From positions 7,712,095 through 7,776,094 of the forward strand of contig JAJEKV010000063.1 in the NCBI GenBank assembly GCA_021234155.1: DNA of 64,000 nt, written 5' to 3'. This DNA comes from Isoetes taiwanensis (taxonomy: Eukaryota; Streptophyta; Lycopodiopsida; Isoetales; Isoetaceae). Shown in pieces: positions 1 through 9,817 of this stretch. The notes under the pieces are model-generated. The model ran no database searches. It worked only from the letters and a program-made list of their open reading frames with translations, and was not told where the DNA came from. Each line of letters begins with the position of its first letter. Position 1 is the first letter of the stretch. The translations under genes and the position numbers were made by a program.

Positions 1-1135
1 ATTTCTGCAAGGTTTTTGGTCGGCCTAAATATCTCTATTTGTTCGCAGACAGGGAGGTGACATCAACCTTGTGTCTATTTGGATAGAGGCCCAGAGTTGT
101 GCTGCCCTAAAGGCAACTGAGCGTTGCACTTACCATTCTGGCACTGGTTCAGATAACAGGCTAGTAAAGATTTGGTCGTCACAGATGGAACTTTGTTTGC
201 GCGTCAGTCACCAGTTGATGGAAAGTCAATGCTTTGGACTCTCGAAGAACTAATATGCATTCAAGTTACTCTATTAGCTTAAATTCATATGATGCATATC
301 ACATTTCTTCCATTACTCACAGGCTTCTTGCTTCCAGAACAAGATATTCTAGGGTGACAGATTCCCCTAGACATCGTTGTTTGTAGCCCCCTAGCTACTG
401 ATATGTATGATTGCATATACTCAACTCGCATTGCTCGTTTTGACACTACACTTATTATTGGGGTAGATAATACAAACTATTAGTTATTGAAAAACTTAGA
501 AGGAATGATGGAACTAAACGGTCATTTATTGGGGTTGTATTACTCAGTATAGACATAAAGAGTGGTCACCTAATGATTTCTTCCATGTCTATGTGTGCTG
601 CATCACAACCATTGTAATTAAGCGTAGCTCTCATTCATTTCTATTAGCATTTGCAAGCAAGCAATTAGCTTAGACCTTAAGAAGTAACCTTTTGCTTGGG
701 CAGGGTGTATTGAAAGCAAAACATGCAGCAATGGCCACAGATTTCAGACCTCTTGACAAATCCTGTACGTGTATGGTATGCATCATATCCGTGGTTCTAT
801 GGCTTTATTGTAGTTACCTAAGATTTGTTATTATGGTGTTGCATTCGTATAGCATGCATCCTCCATGTTACTATATCTATGATGGCATGCAATTCCAGGC
901 GAAGATGCTAATATTGAAATCCAGTAGGAAATGAGAATAGTAAAAAACCATGTTTAAGAACCTCTGCCATATGATCTTGCCACCACCATCTTTTAAAATG
1001 TTACGTTTAATGAACTGTGATAGTATATTATATCTGCATGGATATCAACTTGGCTTATAGCTGTTTTATTTCTACTTTTTGGATTTTAGATCTGTGAAAG
1101 TGCCAAAGGAAGGCATGTCCATGCTTAGATCATTA
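1..1135. other. Left flank, no recognisable gene
   Basis: AT-rich sequence with only short open frames (for example 71-253 and 692-934 on the plus strand), none with a motif I recognise. It ends at the CACTA terminus at 1136; the three bases before that (TTA, 1133-1135) are the expected position of a 3-bp target duplication, but the far end was not found so this cannot be paired. Confidence 0.6.
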
Positions 1136-1640
1136 CACTACTACAAAAATAGGCATAAATGGCATGAAGAAATGGCAGAATTTCTTGAATTTGCCATTTG
1201 TATCATTGTAATTGGCACACCAAAATACGTGACAAGTATGTGCCATTTAAATGACAATTACGTTGCCATTGTTGATCTTATAAATGGCACATAAATTAGT
1301 GTCATGCATGTGCCATTTAAGTGTGGTCTATGTTTTGCCATTTTAACATGCGTAAATGGCAAAGTAATAAGTGTCATGTAAGTGCCCCATAAGTGCCGCA
1401 TGTTTGTGCCATTTGCATGCCAATAAATGTCACCTGTTTGAGTGACTTGAATGTGCCATTTATATGCGGGCTTCTTTTTGCCATTTCGAGCGACGTAAAT
1501 GGCAAAGTAATAAGTGACACATAAGTGCCGCGTGTTTGTGCCATTTGCATACGAACAAATGACTCTTGTCTAAGTGACTTCTATTTTCCATTTAGGTGTG
1601 ATGGAACTTTTGCCATTTGTCGAGCACAAACATCATATAT
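1136..1640. repeat. CACTA subterminal repeat array (AAATGGCA / TGCCATTT)
   Basis: About fifteen copies of the octamer AAATGGCA or its complement TGCCATTT lie in both orientations within about 490 bp of the CACTA terminus. A larger unit of about 140 bp (containing AAGTGCCGC, GTTTGTGCCATTTGCAT and AAGTGACTT) is present twice in tandem, near 1375-1510 and 1515-1600. In the CACTA family such subterminal repeats bind the TnpA-type protein. I infer that role from position and density. Confidence 0.75.
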
Positions 1641-1899
1641 ACAAATGTTACCTAATCATACACGCAATATGCTTGTGATTTAAGTGTGACTATAAACACT
1701 CCATCCATTGTGGTATAATAGTGCTATATATAGCAAAAAAACAGAAGCACTCATTCGCTAGCCATTAACTTCACTTTCTCCTTTATTTTATAAGATAGGA
1801 TATTACAATGCTAGAACCTTAAAGTTGAATTGGACTGCACTTGTGATGTCCTCTGAACTACAGAAACTAAATGTAGGATATGTCATCATCAATGATCAT

Positions 1900-4800
1900 A
1901 AATTAACACTTTCATCGTAAGTATTAGCCCATCTACGAGATGGGTTTCGAAGCACAATAGACCAACCTACGTTATGGGGATCATCAAAATAGAAAACCTG
2001 CATATATTTAGATGCATAAACATATAATTCACGAAAAATTATTGCAAATAAGAAACTCTAATTGTAGTTTTACCTGTTGGACATGTTCTGGAAAGACAAA
2101 GGGTTGAGAACTTGAATTAGCCCCGGGGGATTCACTTATAACAAAGGGGATATGCCATCTGTGTTCAGGGGGTAGTAAAAAACCCCCTAGTATACTGACT
2201 TATGAAAGCTATTTTAACCCCTTTAAGTATATGGTTTACCCCAAACAGTGGTTAAAAAACCCCTAGTATGGTACGTATGCCTACGTAAAATGGTAAAAAA
2301 AAACCCCTCAAGTATAACTCACATGGTTTGTACGCCCAAAACATGTGAATCCCCCGGGGAATTAGCTTTATATGCAGCTTTTGTAGTGTCCACTAGTTGA
2401 AAGCCATACTTGTCAAATTTTGTTGATGCTCGTTGTCCAATAATATCAGGCCTATACCAATGGCATTGCAAGAGCACCACATGCGATGAACCAAGGCAGA
2501 CCTATAGAATCATGAAAAAAGGATTAGTATATTAATTAGTGTACTCGTATATTACAACATATTTACAAGCACTAATAGAACCTGTAAAATCTGTTGAATT
2601 TTGCCAAAATATTCTATCTCAGCTTCAATTGGACGCTTGTCTTTAGCACTACTACGACTTGTGGATTGAAATATTGCGGAAATGCCTGAATCTTGTGTCA
2701 CTTGCTTTGCATCTAAGTCTTGCACTCGTAAATGCCAACCATATGCCCACATACTTTTATAACTTGTAGCATATTCTTCAACTCCAAAAGCAAGATCAAG
2801 CAACAACGGATCTACTTGCTCCTTATTCTGAACCATACATTGAACTTCAATTTTGAGCCACTCTGGAAAGTTCATAACTTGCTCCCTTGGCCGCTTGCAC
2901 CCAGACAAGATACCATGTTGTGATTGTTCGTATTTTCTGTTATAAACAAATTGAAAGTCAACTTTCTACATTAAAGCACCCATCACCATCTAAATTATAA
3001 AACTGAAATACTTACAATCTCCATGTGTCAATGATGGTTGAATTTGCTAGAATGCATTCATGTGCTTGTTGTTGAATGATAAATCCAACTTTATCAAAGT
3101 ACCTTTACCCTCCAAGACCTCAGATGTGTTACGTTCCAAAACACCATCATATTCACCTAAAAATTCAATATTTCTATCCTCTTTCATGCTAATTAGAGTC
3201 ATTGCTTCATTAATTATGTATCCTTCAGCAATGGATCCCTCTGGATATGCCATGTTGCGAACATATTTTTTGAGATGTTTCAAGAATCTCTCAATGGGGT
3301 ACATCCATCGTGCAGTCACAGGCCCACAAATAGCTAGCTCTTCTACTAGATGTATGATGAGATGCGTCATGATCGTGAATAAAGATGGTGGAAAATGCTT
3401 CTCAAGCAAGCATAACACATTCACAGATTCCCCCTTCAAGTTACCCATCTCACTTAAATGAATCTCTTTTGCAGTAATTTGCTTCAACAAAGAACTGAGT
3501 CTTAATATTGACATTCTTTCTCCTTCTCCTAGGCAACCACGTATAGCCAAAGGAAGGAACTGCTGAAGAAGAATATGATAATCATGTGATTTCATAGATT
3601 TGAGCTTTCCATTTGCAACACATTTTTTGAAGTTAGAGGACAATCCCGTAGGAAGTTTCACACTTTGTATAACAGCAAAGAAAGCTCTTTTTTCTTCTTT
3701 TGTAAGGACATATGGAGCATGAGGTAAAATCACTTTACCATTTTGTGATTGAGGCCAAAGCGACTCTCGAATTCCAATCTCCCTCATGTCTTCTCGTACC
3801 TTTTCATTGTCCTTGTCAGCATCTCCAAGTATTGTCTTAATTATATTTTCTGCAACATTTTTCTCCACGTGCATGACATCTAGTGTGTTTCGAATAAGAA
3901 GATGCTGTAATATGTAATAGGAAATAAGATAGTTACATGTAAAGCATAAGTTTCCTAAGTACATACACAAGCACGACATACCTCCCAATAAGGAAGCTCA
4001 TAAAATATAGAAAGACGTTTCCACCCCGTCCTCTAACCAAACCTGATGTTGCAAGGGTCTTCAGCAAAGTCAGACCACATGTTGCTGATGTGCTGCCATG
4101 CTGGTGAATCGAAGACATACCTACAAATGCCATCTGTACTTACATTGTTGGCATGCCACGTCATGTGTCTTGCCATTGATGGACATTCATACGCTTTTAA
4201 TAGTCGAGGTATGGCGGGGGAAGTAACGCACAACTTTACGTGCACTAGGTTTGCCTTTTTTGCTCCATCGGCTTTCTTGGCATTTTTCATTAGGGCAAGA
4301 TTCAAGATTAGCATACTCCCCTCTGTAAAGAACACAATCATTTGGGAAAGCATGGATAGATTCATATTCCAAACCAAGTTCCTTCATCAACTTTTGTGCA
4401 TAATAAGATGAACGTGGCAGTACGTTTCCCTTGGGTAACAATTGTCCTCCCAGAACTTTTAGAAGGTCATCAAGACTAGCATTGGACCATCCATGCATAG
4501 TCTGCAAATCAAGAATCAAAAGTATAGCAGATAACATGTTCAATGAGCTTCCATCATATAATGGCTTTAATGGATCACTAGTGCTGCACATAATGGATCT
4601 CCATCCGTTATCTGATCTCCATCATCTCCGTCACTTAGTGGACTTCCCCTTACATTGCTACATGGAAAATCATCCCTAGCAACTTCCAAAGGTACGTGAC
4701 TTTTATAATCATTATCAATTATCATGAAGGTATCTTGAACTGTTTGAGACACAGTACCTTCACATCTAATGTCCTACAAAATTGTAATTTTAAATCAGAC

Positions 4801-5016
4801 GTATGCTAAAAGATAAATAAGGAATTTTAAAGGGTCTCTCACCTCTTTTAAATGTCGACTCCAACCATTACATTTCAGATGTTGATGAATGTCATCAAGT
4901 GACTTCAATTTGTTTCCGTTGCATTTTGTACATGGGCATGCCACAGCTGAAACTCCATCTTTTATAGCTTGGTGCTTTAATTCTTCAAACGTTTGGGGCT
5001 CACCAACACGATCCAT
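1900..5016 (-). pseudogene. CACTA tnp2-type transposase, unit 1, catalytic core deleted
   Basis: Minus-strand, multi-exon. Exon 1 (5016-4842) is a transposase-associated domain: a DRVGEPQTFEEL start, then CPCTKC and a C-x-GWSRHL ending, with donor GTGAGA. Next comes an acidic exon (about 4770-4560), then the start of the Transposase_21 region (4591-4033) with DPLKPLYDGSSLNML, HGWSNASLDDLL, YRGEYANLESCPNEKC and RWHANN-like features, ending DPCNIRFG-stop (TAG 4035-4033). The frame resumes at once with RTGWKRLSIFYELPYWE, a motif normally several hundred residues further on, so the core is missing. 3910-3047 gives RNTLDVMHVEKNV and a full DUF4218 domain. 2908-1900 gives the C-terminal region and DUF4216 (NFPEWL, QDSGISAIF, YGFQLVDTTKAAYKAN, FDDPHNVGWS), interrupted by the MITE at 2122-2358. 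A frame change near 4590 is a further lesion. Only unit 1 has the part below 2971. Confidence 0.85.
2122..2358. mobile_element. 237-bp hAT-type MITE inside the CACTA transposase
   Basis: Perfect 14-bp terminal inverted repeats: CCCGGGGGATTCAC at 2122 and GTGAATCCCCCGGG ending at 2358. It is flanked by an 8-bp direct duplication GAATTAGC (2114-2121 and 2359-2366). Removing the insert and one duplication restores an unbroken reading of the DUF4216 region across the junction. The interior has no coding capacity and several short C/G runs after poly-A (aaaaaccccct and similar). The 8-bp duplication and short TIR indicate the hAT superfamily. Confidence 0.85.
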
Positions 5017-5499
5017 TGAAATTTATTTCTATATATTATTAAGAAATTTAGGTAATTACCAACTACAACACGTATATATCAAATCTAGTATAAAGTGTAG
5101 CAATTTAGGTAAAGCCATTAATCAAAACAATATAATTATCTTGCATCAACTCTTCAAAATGTTCTTTTGCCATTAATCTAACTAACTCATCTTCCACAAT
5201 AATGCATTACTCAAAAACATCTCTAGGTAACTAAATTATCCTTCATGTGTAAAGTTATGCCCCTAGTCTAAAAATTTTAGATGCACCATAAACAAAATAA
5301 TAGACTAGATAGGGATAATCCAAACAGATTTATTTACGAAATGATCTTAAAAATAATTTTGTGCATAACAACCTACTATGTTCTGTTTATGTGATATTAA
5401 TGTTGTTTTAACTAAAACTTGAACTATTACCAGTAAATCATACACAAAAAACAAAAGAAACAAAAACGAGGGAAAAAAGGAACTTACCTGCGAATGCAA

Positions 5500-5868
5500 A
5501 TTTCTTGATCCAAGCTCTATCCCGATCTCAGAAATGCTGAGCAGATTGTTGGAGATGCACGAAATTCTGACGAGCCTATGGAGCATTCAAGCTCAGAACA
5601 AGACAGTGAAGATGACAATTTTCAGATGAGTGAAGGTGCAGACAGCGAAGATGGAGATGAGGAGAGTCTTGAGGATGAAGTATGTTCCCCAGCTCCAAAA
5701 CGGCCTATGTTGAAGAGAAAAAAACTTTTAAAAAGAAGAATATTAGCAATAGGAAGAGAATTGAGGCATACAATCGTCCATCGGCTCAAAAAATCTTGGA
5801 TAAAAGCATTACAAGAAGCATTCCCATATTTGACCCTAGTTTTACGCAAAATGTGGAAAATACAGGCG
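5500..5868 (+). pseudogene. Acidic/basic exon, unit 1 copy (frame damaged)
   Basis: Plus-strand exon-like stretch, same in all units: an acidic run (SSSEQDSEDD, then EDGDEESLEDE), a basic run (KRPMLKRKK) and a tail ending at donor GCG|GTAAGT (5869). In unit 1 a 4-bp loss (GAAATTCTG against GAAATGGATTCTG in units 2 and 3) breaks the frame before the later methionine at 5578. The next phase-compatible exon begins at about 5963 after TTTTTTTTAAAG; there unit 1 has a nonsense change (TTAGAAGCC against CTCAGAAGCC). The minus strand has a possible transposase 5' exon with donor CGCAG|GTAAGTT at about 5485, so the two genes may overlap. Family not recognised. Confidence 0.5.
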
Positions 5869-5962
5869 GTAAGTTGCTTGCAATTCTATTTTTAGAAACG
5901 TTTTTAAATTTGGTAGATACCTAGTTTGCTTTCGTATGTCTTTCTGCCCTTTTTTTTTAAAG

Positions 5963-6120
5963 AAAATTTGGATGCTCCCTTGAGTTCCCGGTCCATTCTT
6001 CACAAATGGGCATTATTGAAGTGCACAAAGCCTGGCTGGACTTCCTACTTGATTGCTTCTCAGAAGACCTTTGCTTAGAAGCCCTTTGCTTGTGAAATTG
6101 ATTTATTACAGTTGAAAAAA
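5963..6120 (+). pseudogene. Second exon-like stretch after the acidic exon, unit 1
   Basis: Acceptor TTTTTTTTAAAG then an open frame in phase with the preceding donor (ENLDAPLSSRSILHKW...), ending LKKS-stop in units 2 and 3. Unit 1 has an internal TAG (CAG to TAG at about 6075). Another frame of the same stretch is also open for about 45 codons (VHKAWLDFLLDCFSEDLC), so the coding frame is not certain. Function unknown. Confidence 0.35.
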
Positions 6121-6384
6121 TCATAATTCTTGTACATATACATGAAGTCCAAGGTTTCATCAGTTTACATACTTGCACATGCTAGTTTCAAGGAAATCTT
6201 TGGATGCACACAACAAAGGAGCGGATGCACACAACAAAGGAGCATCTCCTGGACGACCAACGAAAGGTTTTTGAATTCTTCTTAATTTGTCTCATTGCAT
6301 TTGTTGTACAGTAGGTAATAGGGAATCTAAGAAGGAGCGGCAAACATCTTGATAAGTCCCTGTCTCCACGCAAGTGCCACGGCT

Positions 6385-6472
6385 TCATACCTTCATTTCC
6401 ATTTCCATGAAGAGCACGAATGCCTCTTTTGCCATCATCTTGTCGGGCATAGCCAGCAATCATAGAGTTCCA
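6385..6472 (-). pseudogene. PPR-like fragment, unit 1
   Basis: On the minus strand the motif WNSMIAGYARQDDGK is followed, with a frame slip, by a helix resembling EAFRLFMEMEMEGMKP. This is the signature of a plant pentatricopeptide (PLS-class) repeat. Unit 1 has one extra T in the middle compared with units 2 and 3. No other clear PPR motif precedes or follows in frame, so this is a scrap of about one repeat. PPR proteins bind organelle RNA; this fragment cannot be functional by itself. Confidence 0.5.
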
Positions 6473-6736
6473 TTAGCAATCATAAATTTCCCAGGCTATG
6501 GTGGCAGAGATGGGGCTGCAACAATGGTATGGGTTCAGACCTTTAACCATAGGCCTTGCCAAACAATTGAATGACATGCTTTATAGCAACGGTAGCACAG
6601 TCAACCTTAATGCTATCTCTGTTAGATTGAAGAAATGCCAGCCCCTTGTATCATAACATTCCTGCTCAAGATTATTGGCAGCTGAAACAGTCTCATTCTA
6701 CTTTCTTTCTTACATTGCCTATGCTGGTATTAATAT

Positions 6737-9086
6737 GTAGCATAATAACAGGGGGTTTTCTTTGTGTTTTTGTACGCTTTTCACAAAGGTTTTCATAAGA
6801 TTTCATGGCGTATTCGAATGGATGTACTAATGCGTACATCTAGAGTGCACCATTTCTTAGTCGTTGATTTAGCCTTTTTTTTTCAATGGTCCAACATCCA
6901 AGGGCTCACAACAAAACCCCTCTTTTTATTTTAGGGGCTGAACATGCAAGCCTCGTGGATAGCATTTTAGGGCATTTTAGGGCTTTTGATTCCAGACACA
7001 TATTTGTAGCTTTAGCTTTTGATTCCAGACTGTTCAAGGATTTTTGCAAAGATTGCGCTTTGAAAGAGGCCAATATCTAAAAGGACCAGATTACAGCGAT
7101 TCTAAGATCATTTTTTGAATAAAAGTTAAGTTCTTTCAAGGATTTCAAGCTTTTGATTGATTTAGGGCAAATCCGTGACGAGAATGAGTCCAGCAGCGAT
7201 TGTGTCTCAGTTATTGCATGGGGATTACCTTGTAATAGCGGGGGCATGGATATTAAAATCGGCAATGGATTTCTGAAACCGATGGCGGGGATTTCCACGC
7301 TGTCCAAGGTGCAAGCGAGTGGAAGAACCCCTGTTTTACGTAAGGTGGTGCGACAAAGATATTGGATGTGGAACTGTGGAGGATCGGTAGAATGGCCGCA
7401 AAGAAATTTGTGGAGGTACCGAACGGGCCGCCCCTATTCTGTTCAAATCCGGGCAATCCCTAGTTACTTTGCGGTACCGCAAACGGGCATCTTGGCCCGG
7501 AAGATTTATCGGCTGACTATACCCCAACCCATTTCTTTGATCCAAGATAGTTGCCTAGTGGAAAGGATGGGAGGGGCGAGGTTGCCCCGCAGGTGATTTC
7601 TCGGGCGACTAGGGGATGCGGGACTCGAATATCTTGATGCGTGACTACCATGGCTTCCGTCTGTACTAGGTGAGTCCAAGCTTGTCCTAGAACGGCCTGA
7701 AGAACCAAACATTCCGTCCTCTTACGAAAATCTGTTAGGCTTTTTTTCCATACGACCTTGGAAGAATGCCCTCAAGTATATTTTCTTTCTTTGCCTTGCT
7801 TCTTGACATCCCTAGAAGATCATTTGTTCCAGAAGGGCATCTTCATAAAGACCAATTCAACAAAGAAATGCCTGCTGTTAGACCTATTTAGCTCCAATTT
7901 AGCGATCCGAAGGCTTGAATTCTTCATAAATGTAGAAGATCCTCTGTTTTCGGGGAATATGTAAAGGCGGCTTTTGCAAAATCACGAAGCTTCACGGGTT
8001 ACAATTTTGCCCAAAGTGTTTGATTTGTGAGACATTTATGGAATTTACAAGCCAATTGAGATTGGTTTGTGAAAATTTCATTGCCCATCTAACCGCTTTC
8101 AGAAATGAGGAAATGCAAGAAAATGCAACCTTACAAAGTACATCTTCAAAGTATGGCAAAGCATACAGTGGAGTATTTCGGCCAGAAATTAGGTTTTTTT
8201 TGTCCAAATGCTTCCACATTGAGTAGGCATCACAACAACCTCTTTGCTTCTTGCAATCGGTATCTGCAGAAGTCTTATTACGTGTGGCCTTAACCAAGCA
8301 TCCTTGGAGGAATGCGGTTGCCTAAGACATCACAAACATGAGGTATTTTAATATTGATGACTTTGATTAGGCGAGATAGGTTCTTAGGAAACTAGATTGC
8401 TCGATAGCTCTCGGATCATTCCATATTTGTTGGAGATCTTGCACCGGATGTTCTGATTATGTGCTTGCATTGATACCGGCACATGTTATCATATGCACTA
8501 GCATATATATGCGACAATGTGCGATTTACAATATTAGGGGTATTTTAAACTATTTTGACAGATTGATTCTCTTGAACTAGTGGTACTGGCTTTATATTGG
8601 GCGCCATGGCCCCTTTCAGTAAACCTTATGATATTATTGTTTTTGCCCATTTTATAACAGTGTGTTTGCGTATATTTGGGCGCTTATTGTGCTTTTTAGT
8701 AATTAATGGTTAGACCCATAAAGTTTACCTATGTTTGTTTTAGTTAGGGCCCGAAGGGCCCAAATTTTTTTTTAATATAATAATCAACACACAACTACCA
8801 TTTACATTATTAACATAAACTATTGCATTTAACACATTTAAATTAATATCCCCCTTAAACCCCCTTTGGTTTGGGTGCATATTCACACGGGGGGTTACGT
8901 AGGGCAGCGAGAGCCCCAAAAATATATTTACAATACATGTACAAAATTAACACCATTAAGTACATTCTCTCAAATCTTATAGTATTTTACAAACTTTAAT
9001 ATACAGTATACAAAAACTTGTACTTGCATACCCCACAAACGAGGATCGCTATGTACGGTCCAGATCTTGGAATAAAAGGCAAATAT
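6737..9086. other. Unit-1-specific 2.35-kb segment replacing the UPL5 exon acceptor
   Basis: Units 2 and 3 read GGTATTAATAATGCTTTGC...TTCTTTAG straight into the UPL5 exon. Unit 1 departs after GGTATTAAT (6736) and rejoins at CCCTATAAACG (9087), losing about 28 bp that held the splice acceptor. No target duplication or terminal repeat is evident, so this is a replacement rather than a clean insertion. It contains a more GC-rich open frame at 7153-7596 (147 codons, unrecognised), a local duplication of GCTTTTGATTCCAGAC (6981 and 7014), a GGGCCC-GAA-GGGCCC hairpin near 8748 and AT-rich sequence after it. I recognise no gene in it. Confidence 0.65.
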
Positions 9087-9232
9087 GCCCTATAAACGTT
9101 TGTATGCACCATGTCGGGATGCCCTTGCTCGCTTGCTTAAAACAGCTGGCGCTACCATTGGAAGCCCTTATCTGCATAATGCAAAGCTAGAGAATGTTGT
9201 TCGTGATCTTTCTCCATTTGTCCACGAGCTTT

Positions 9233-9817
9233 TGTTTGGGGTCTGGGTTCGGGAACTCCTGCAAGACAGCCCTCTGTGAGGACCCGTGGATCTAACAGGA
9301 GAATCCGGGGGACTATGTCACGCGGGATTTGCAAGAAGAGAACAAGAAGAAGAAAACAGAACAAAGAAAACAATGAGAGGAAAATGATAAGCTGCCTTGA
9401 TATCAATGATGAACATACATGAGCTCTCGCAATCGAGAGAAGACTGAAAAGAGACAAGACTCAAAACTCATCTAGAACTCATGTGCTAGCTCTACTTATA
9501 TATATAGTACAATGGCCTTTGGCCCAATATAGACACTCTGACTAATCTCGGTGCCGACTCCTGAAAGGAGGCCTGATTTGCAGGAATACTAGCGGTGCCT
9601 CTTGAAGTGCCTAGAATCATGCTGACGCTGACGCGGGCGGTGACGGGCCGTCACTTGTCTGAGCGGCGCCTCAGACCCAGGCTTTGACTGCGTGGTCTGC
9701 TGCTTGGTCTTCTGCTGGGCCTTGGACGACTGACCTGTGCCTGTCTGTGGATCCTTGGACTTGACTTGGTCCGTCGTATGCATGAATAGTCCTGTACCAG
9801 GAGGCACAGGACTAACA
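9233..9817 (-). repeat. 3' LTR of element 1 (585 bp)
   Basis: Runs from TGTTTGG (9233) to CTAACA (9817) in plus orientation and is preceded on its inner side by the polypurine tract. The same sequence occurs at 26949-27533 and 38065-38644 (element 2) and, truncated, at 19547-19809. On the minus strand a TATATATATA stretch at 9506-9497 is the likely core promoter. The last 76 codons of the extra ORF lie inside this LTR. Confidence 0.92.
9497..9506 (-). promoter_or_regulatory. LTR TATA box, element 1
   Basis: TATATATATA followed downstream (minus strand) by AGTAGAGCTAGC. It is conserved in the LTRs of element 2 near 27207 and 38313. Position about 320 bp from the LTR 5' end fits a U3 promoter. 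Role inferred from position. Confidence 0.55.

Larger units (their letters stand above)
1136..5016 (-). mobile_element. CACTA (En/Spm) DNA transposon, left terminus to transposase start
   Basis: The element begins with CACTACTACAAAAATAGG at 1136, a canonical CACTA terminus, followed by about 500 bp of subterminal repeats. A minus-strand gene with the CACTA domain order occupies about 1900-5016. The opposite terminus (reading TAGTAGTG on the plus strand) was not found anywhere to the right, so the right end is lost, outside the window or displaced by the duplications. Host gene fragments lie where the 5' side of the element should be, as in gene-capturing CACTA elements. The transposase lacks its catalytic core, so this copy should move only with help in trans. 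The right boundary given is the transposase start, not a proven end. Confidence 0.8.

Noticed and set aside
3060-3461. Plus-strand frame repeated in all three units
   Set aside because: Complement of the DUF4218 coding exon; repeated only because the unit is repeated.
8600-8960. Possible MITE ends around the GGGCCC hairpin
   Set aside because: No paired terminal repeat or duplication found; the hairpin alone is not enough.
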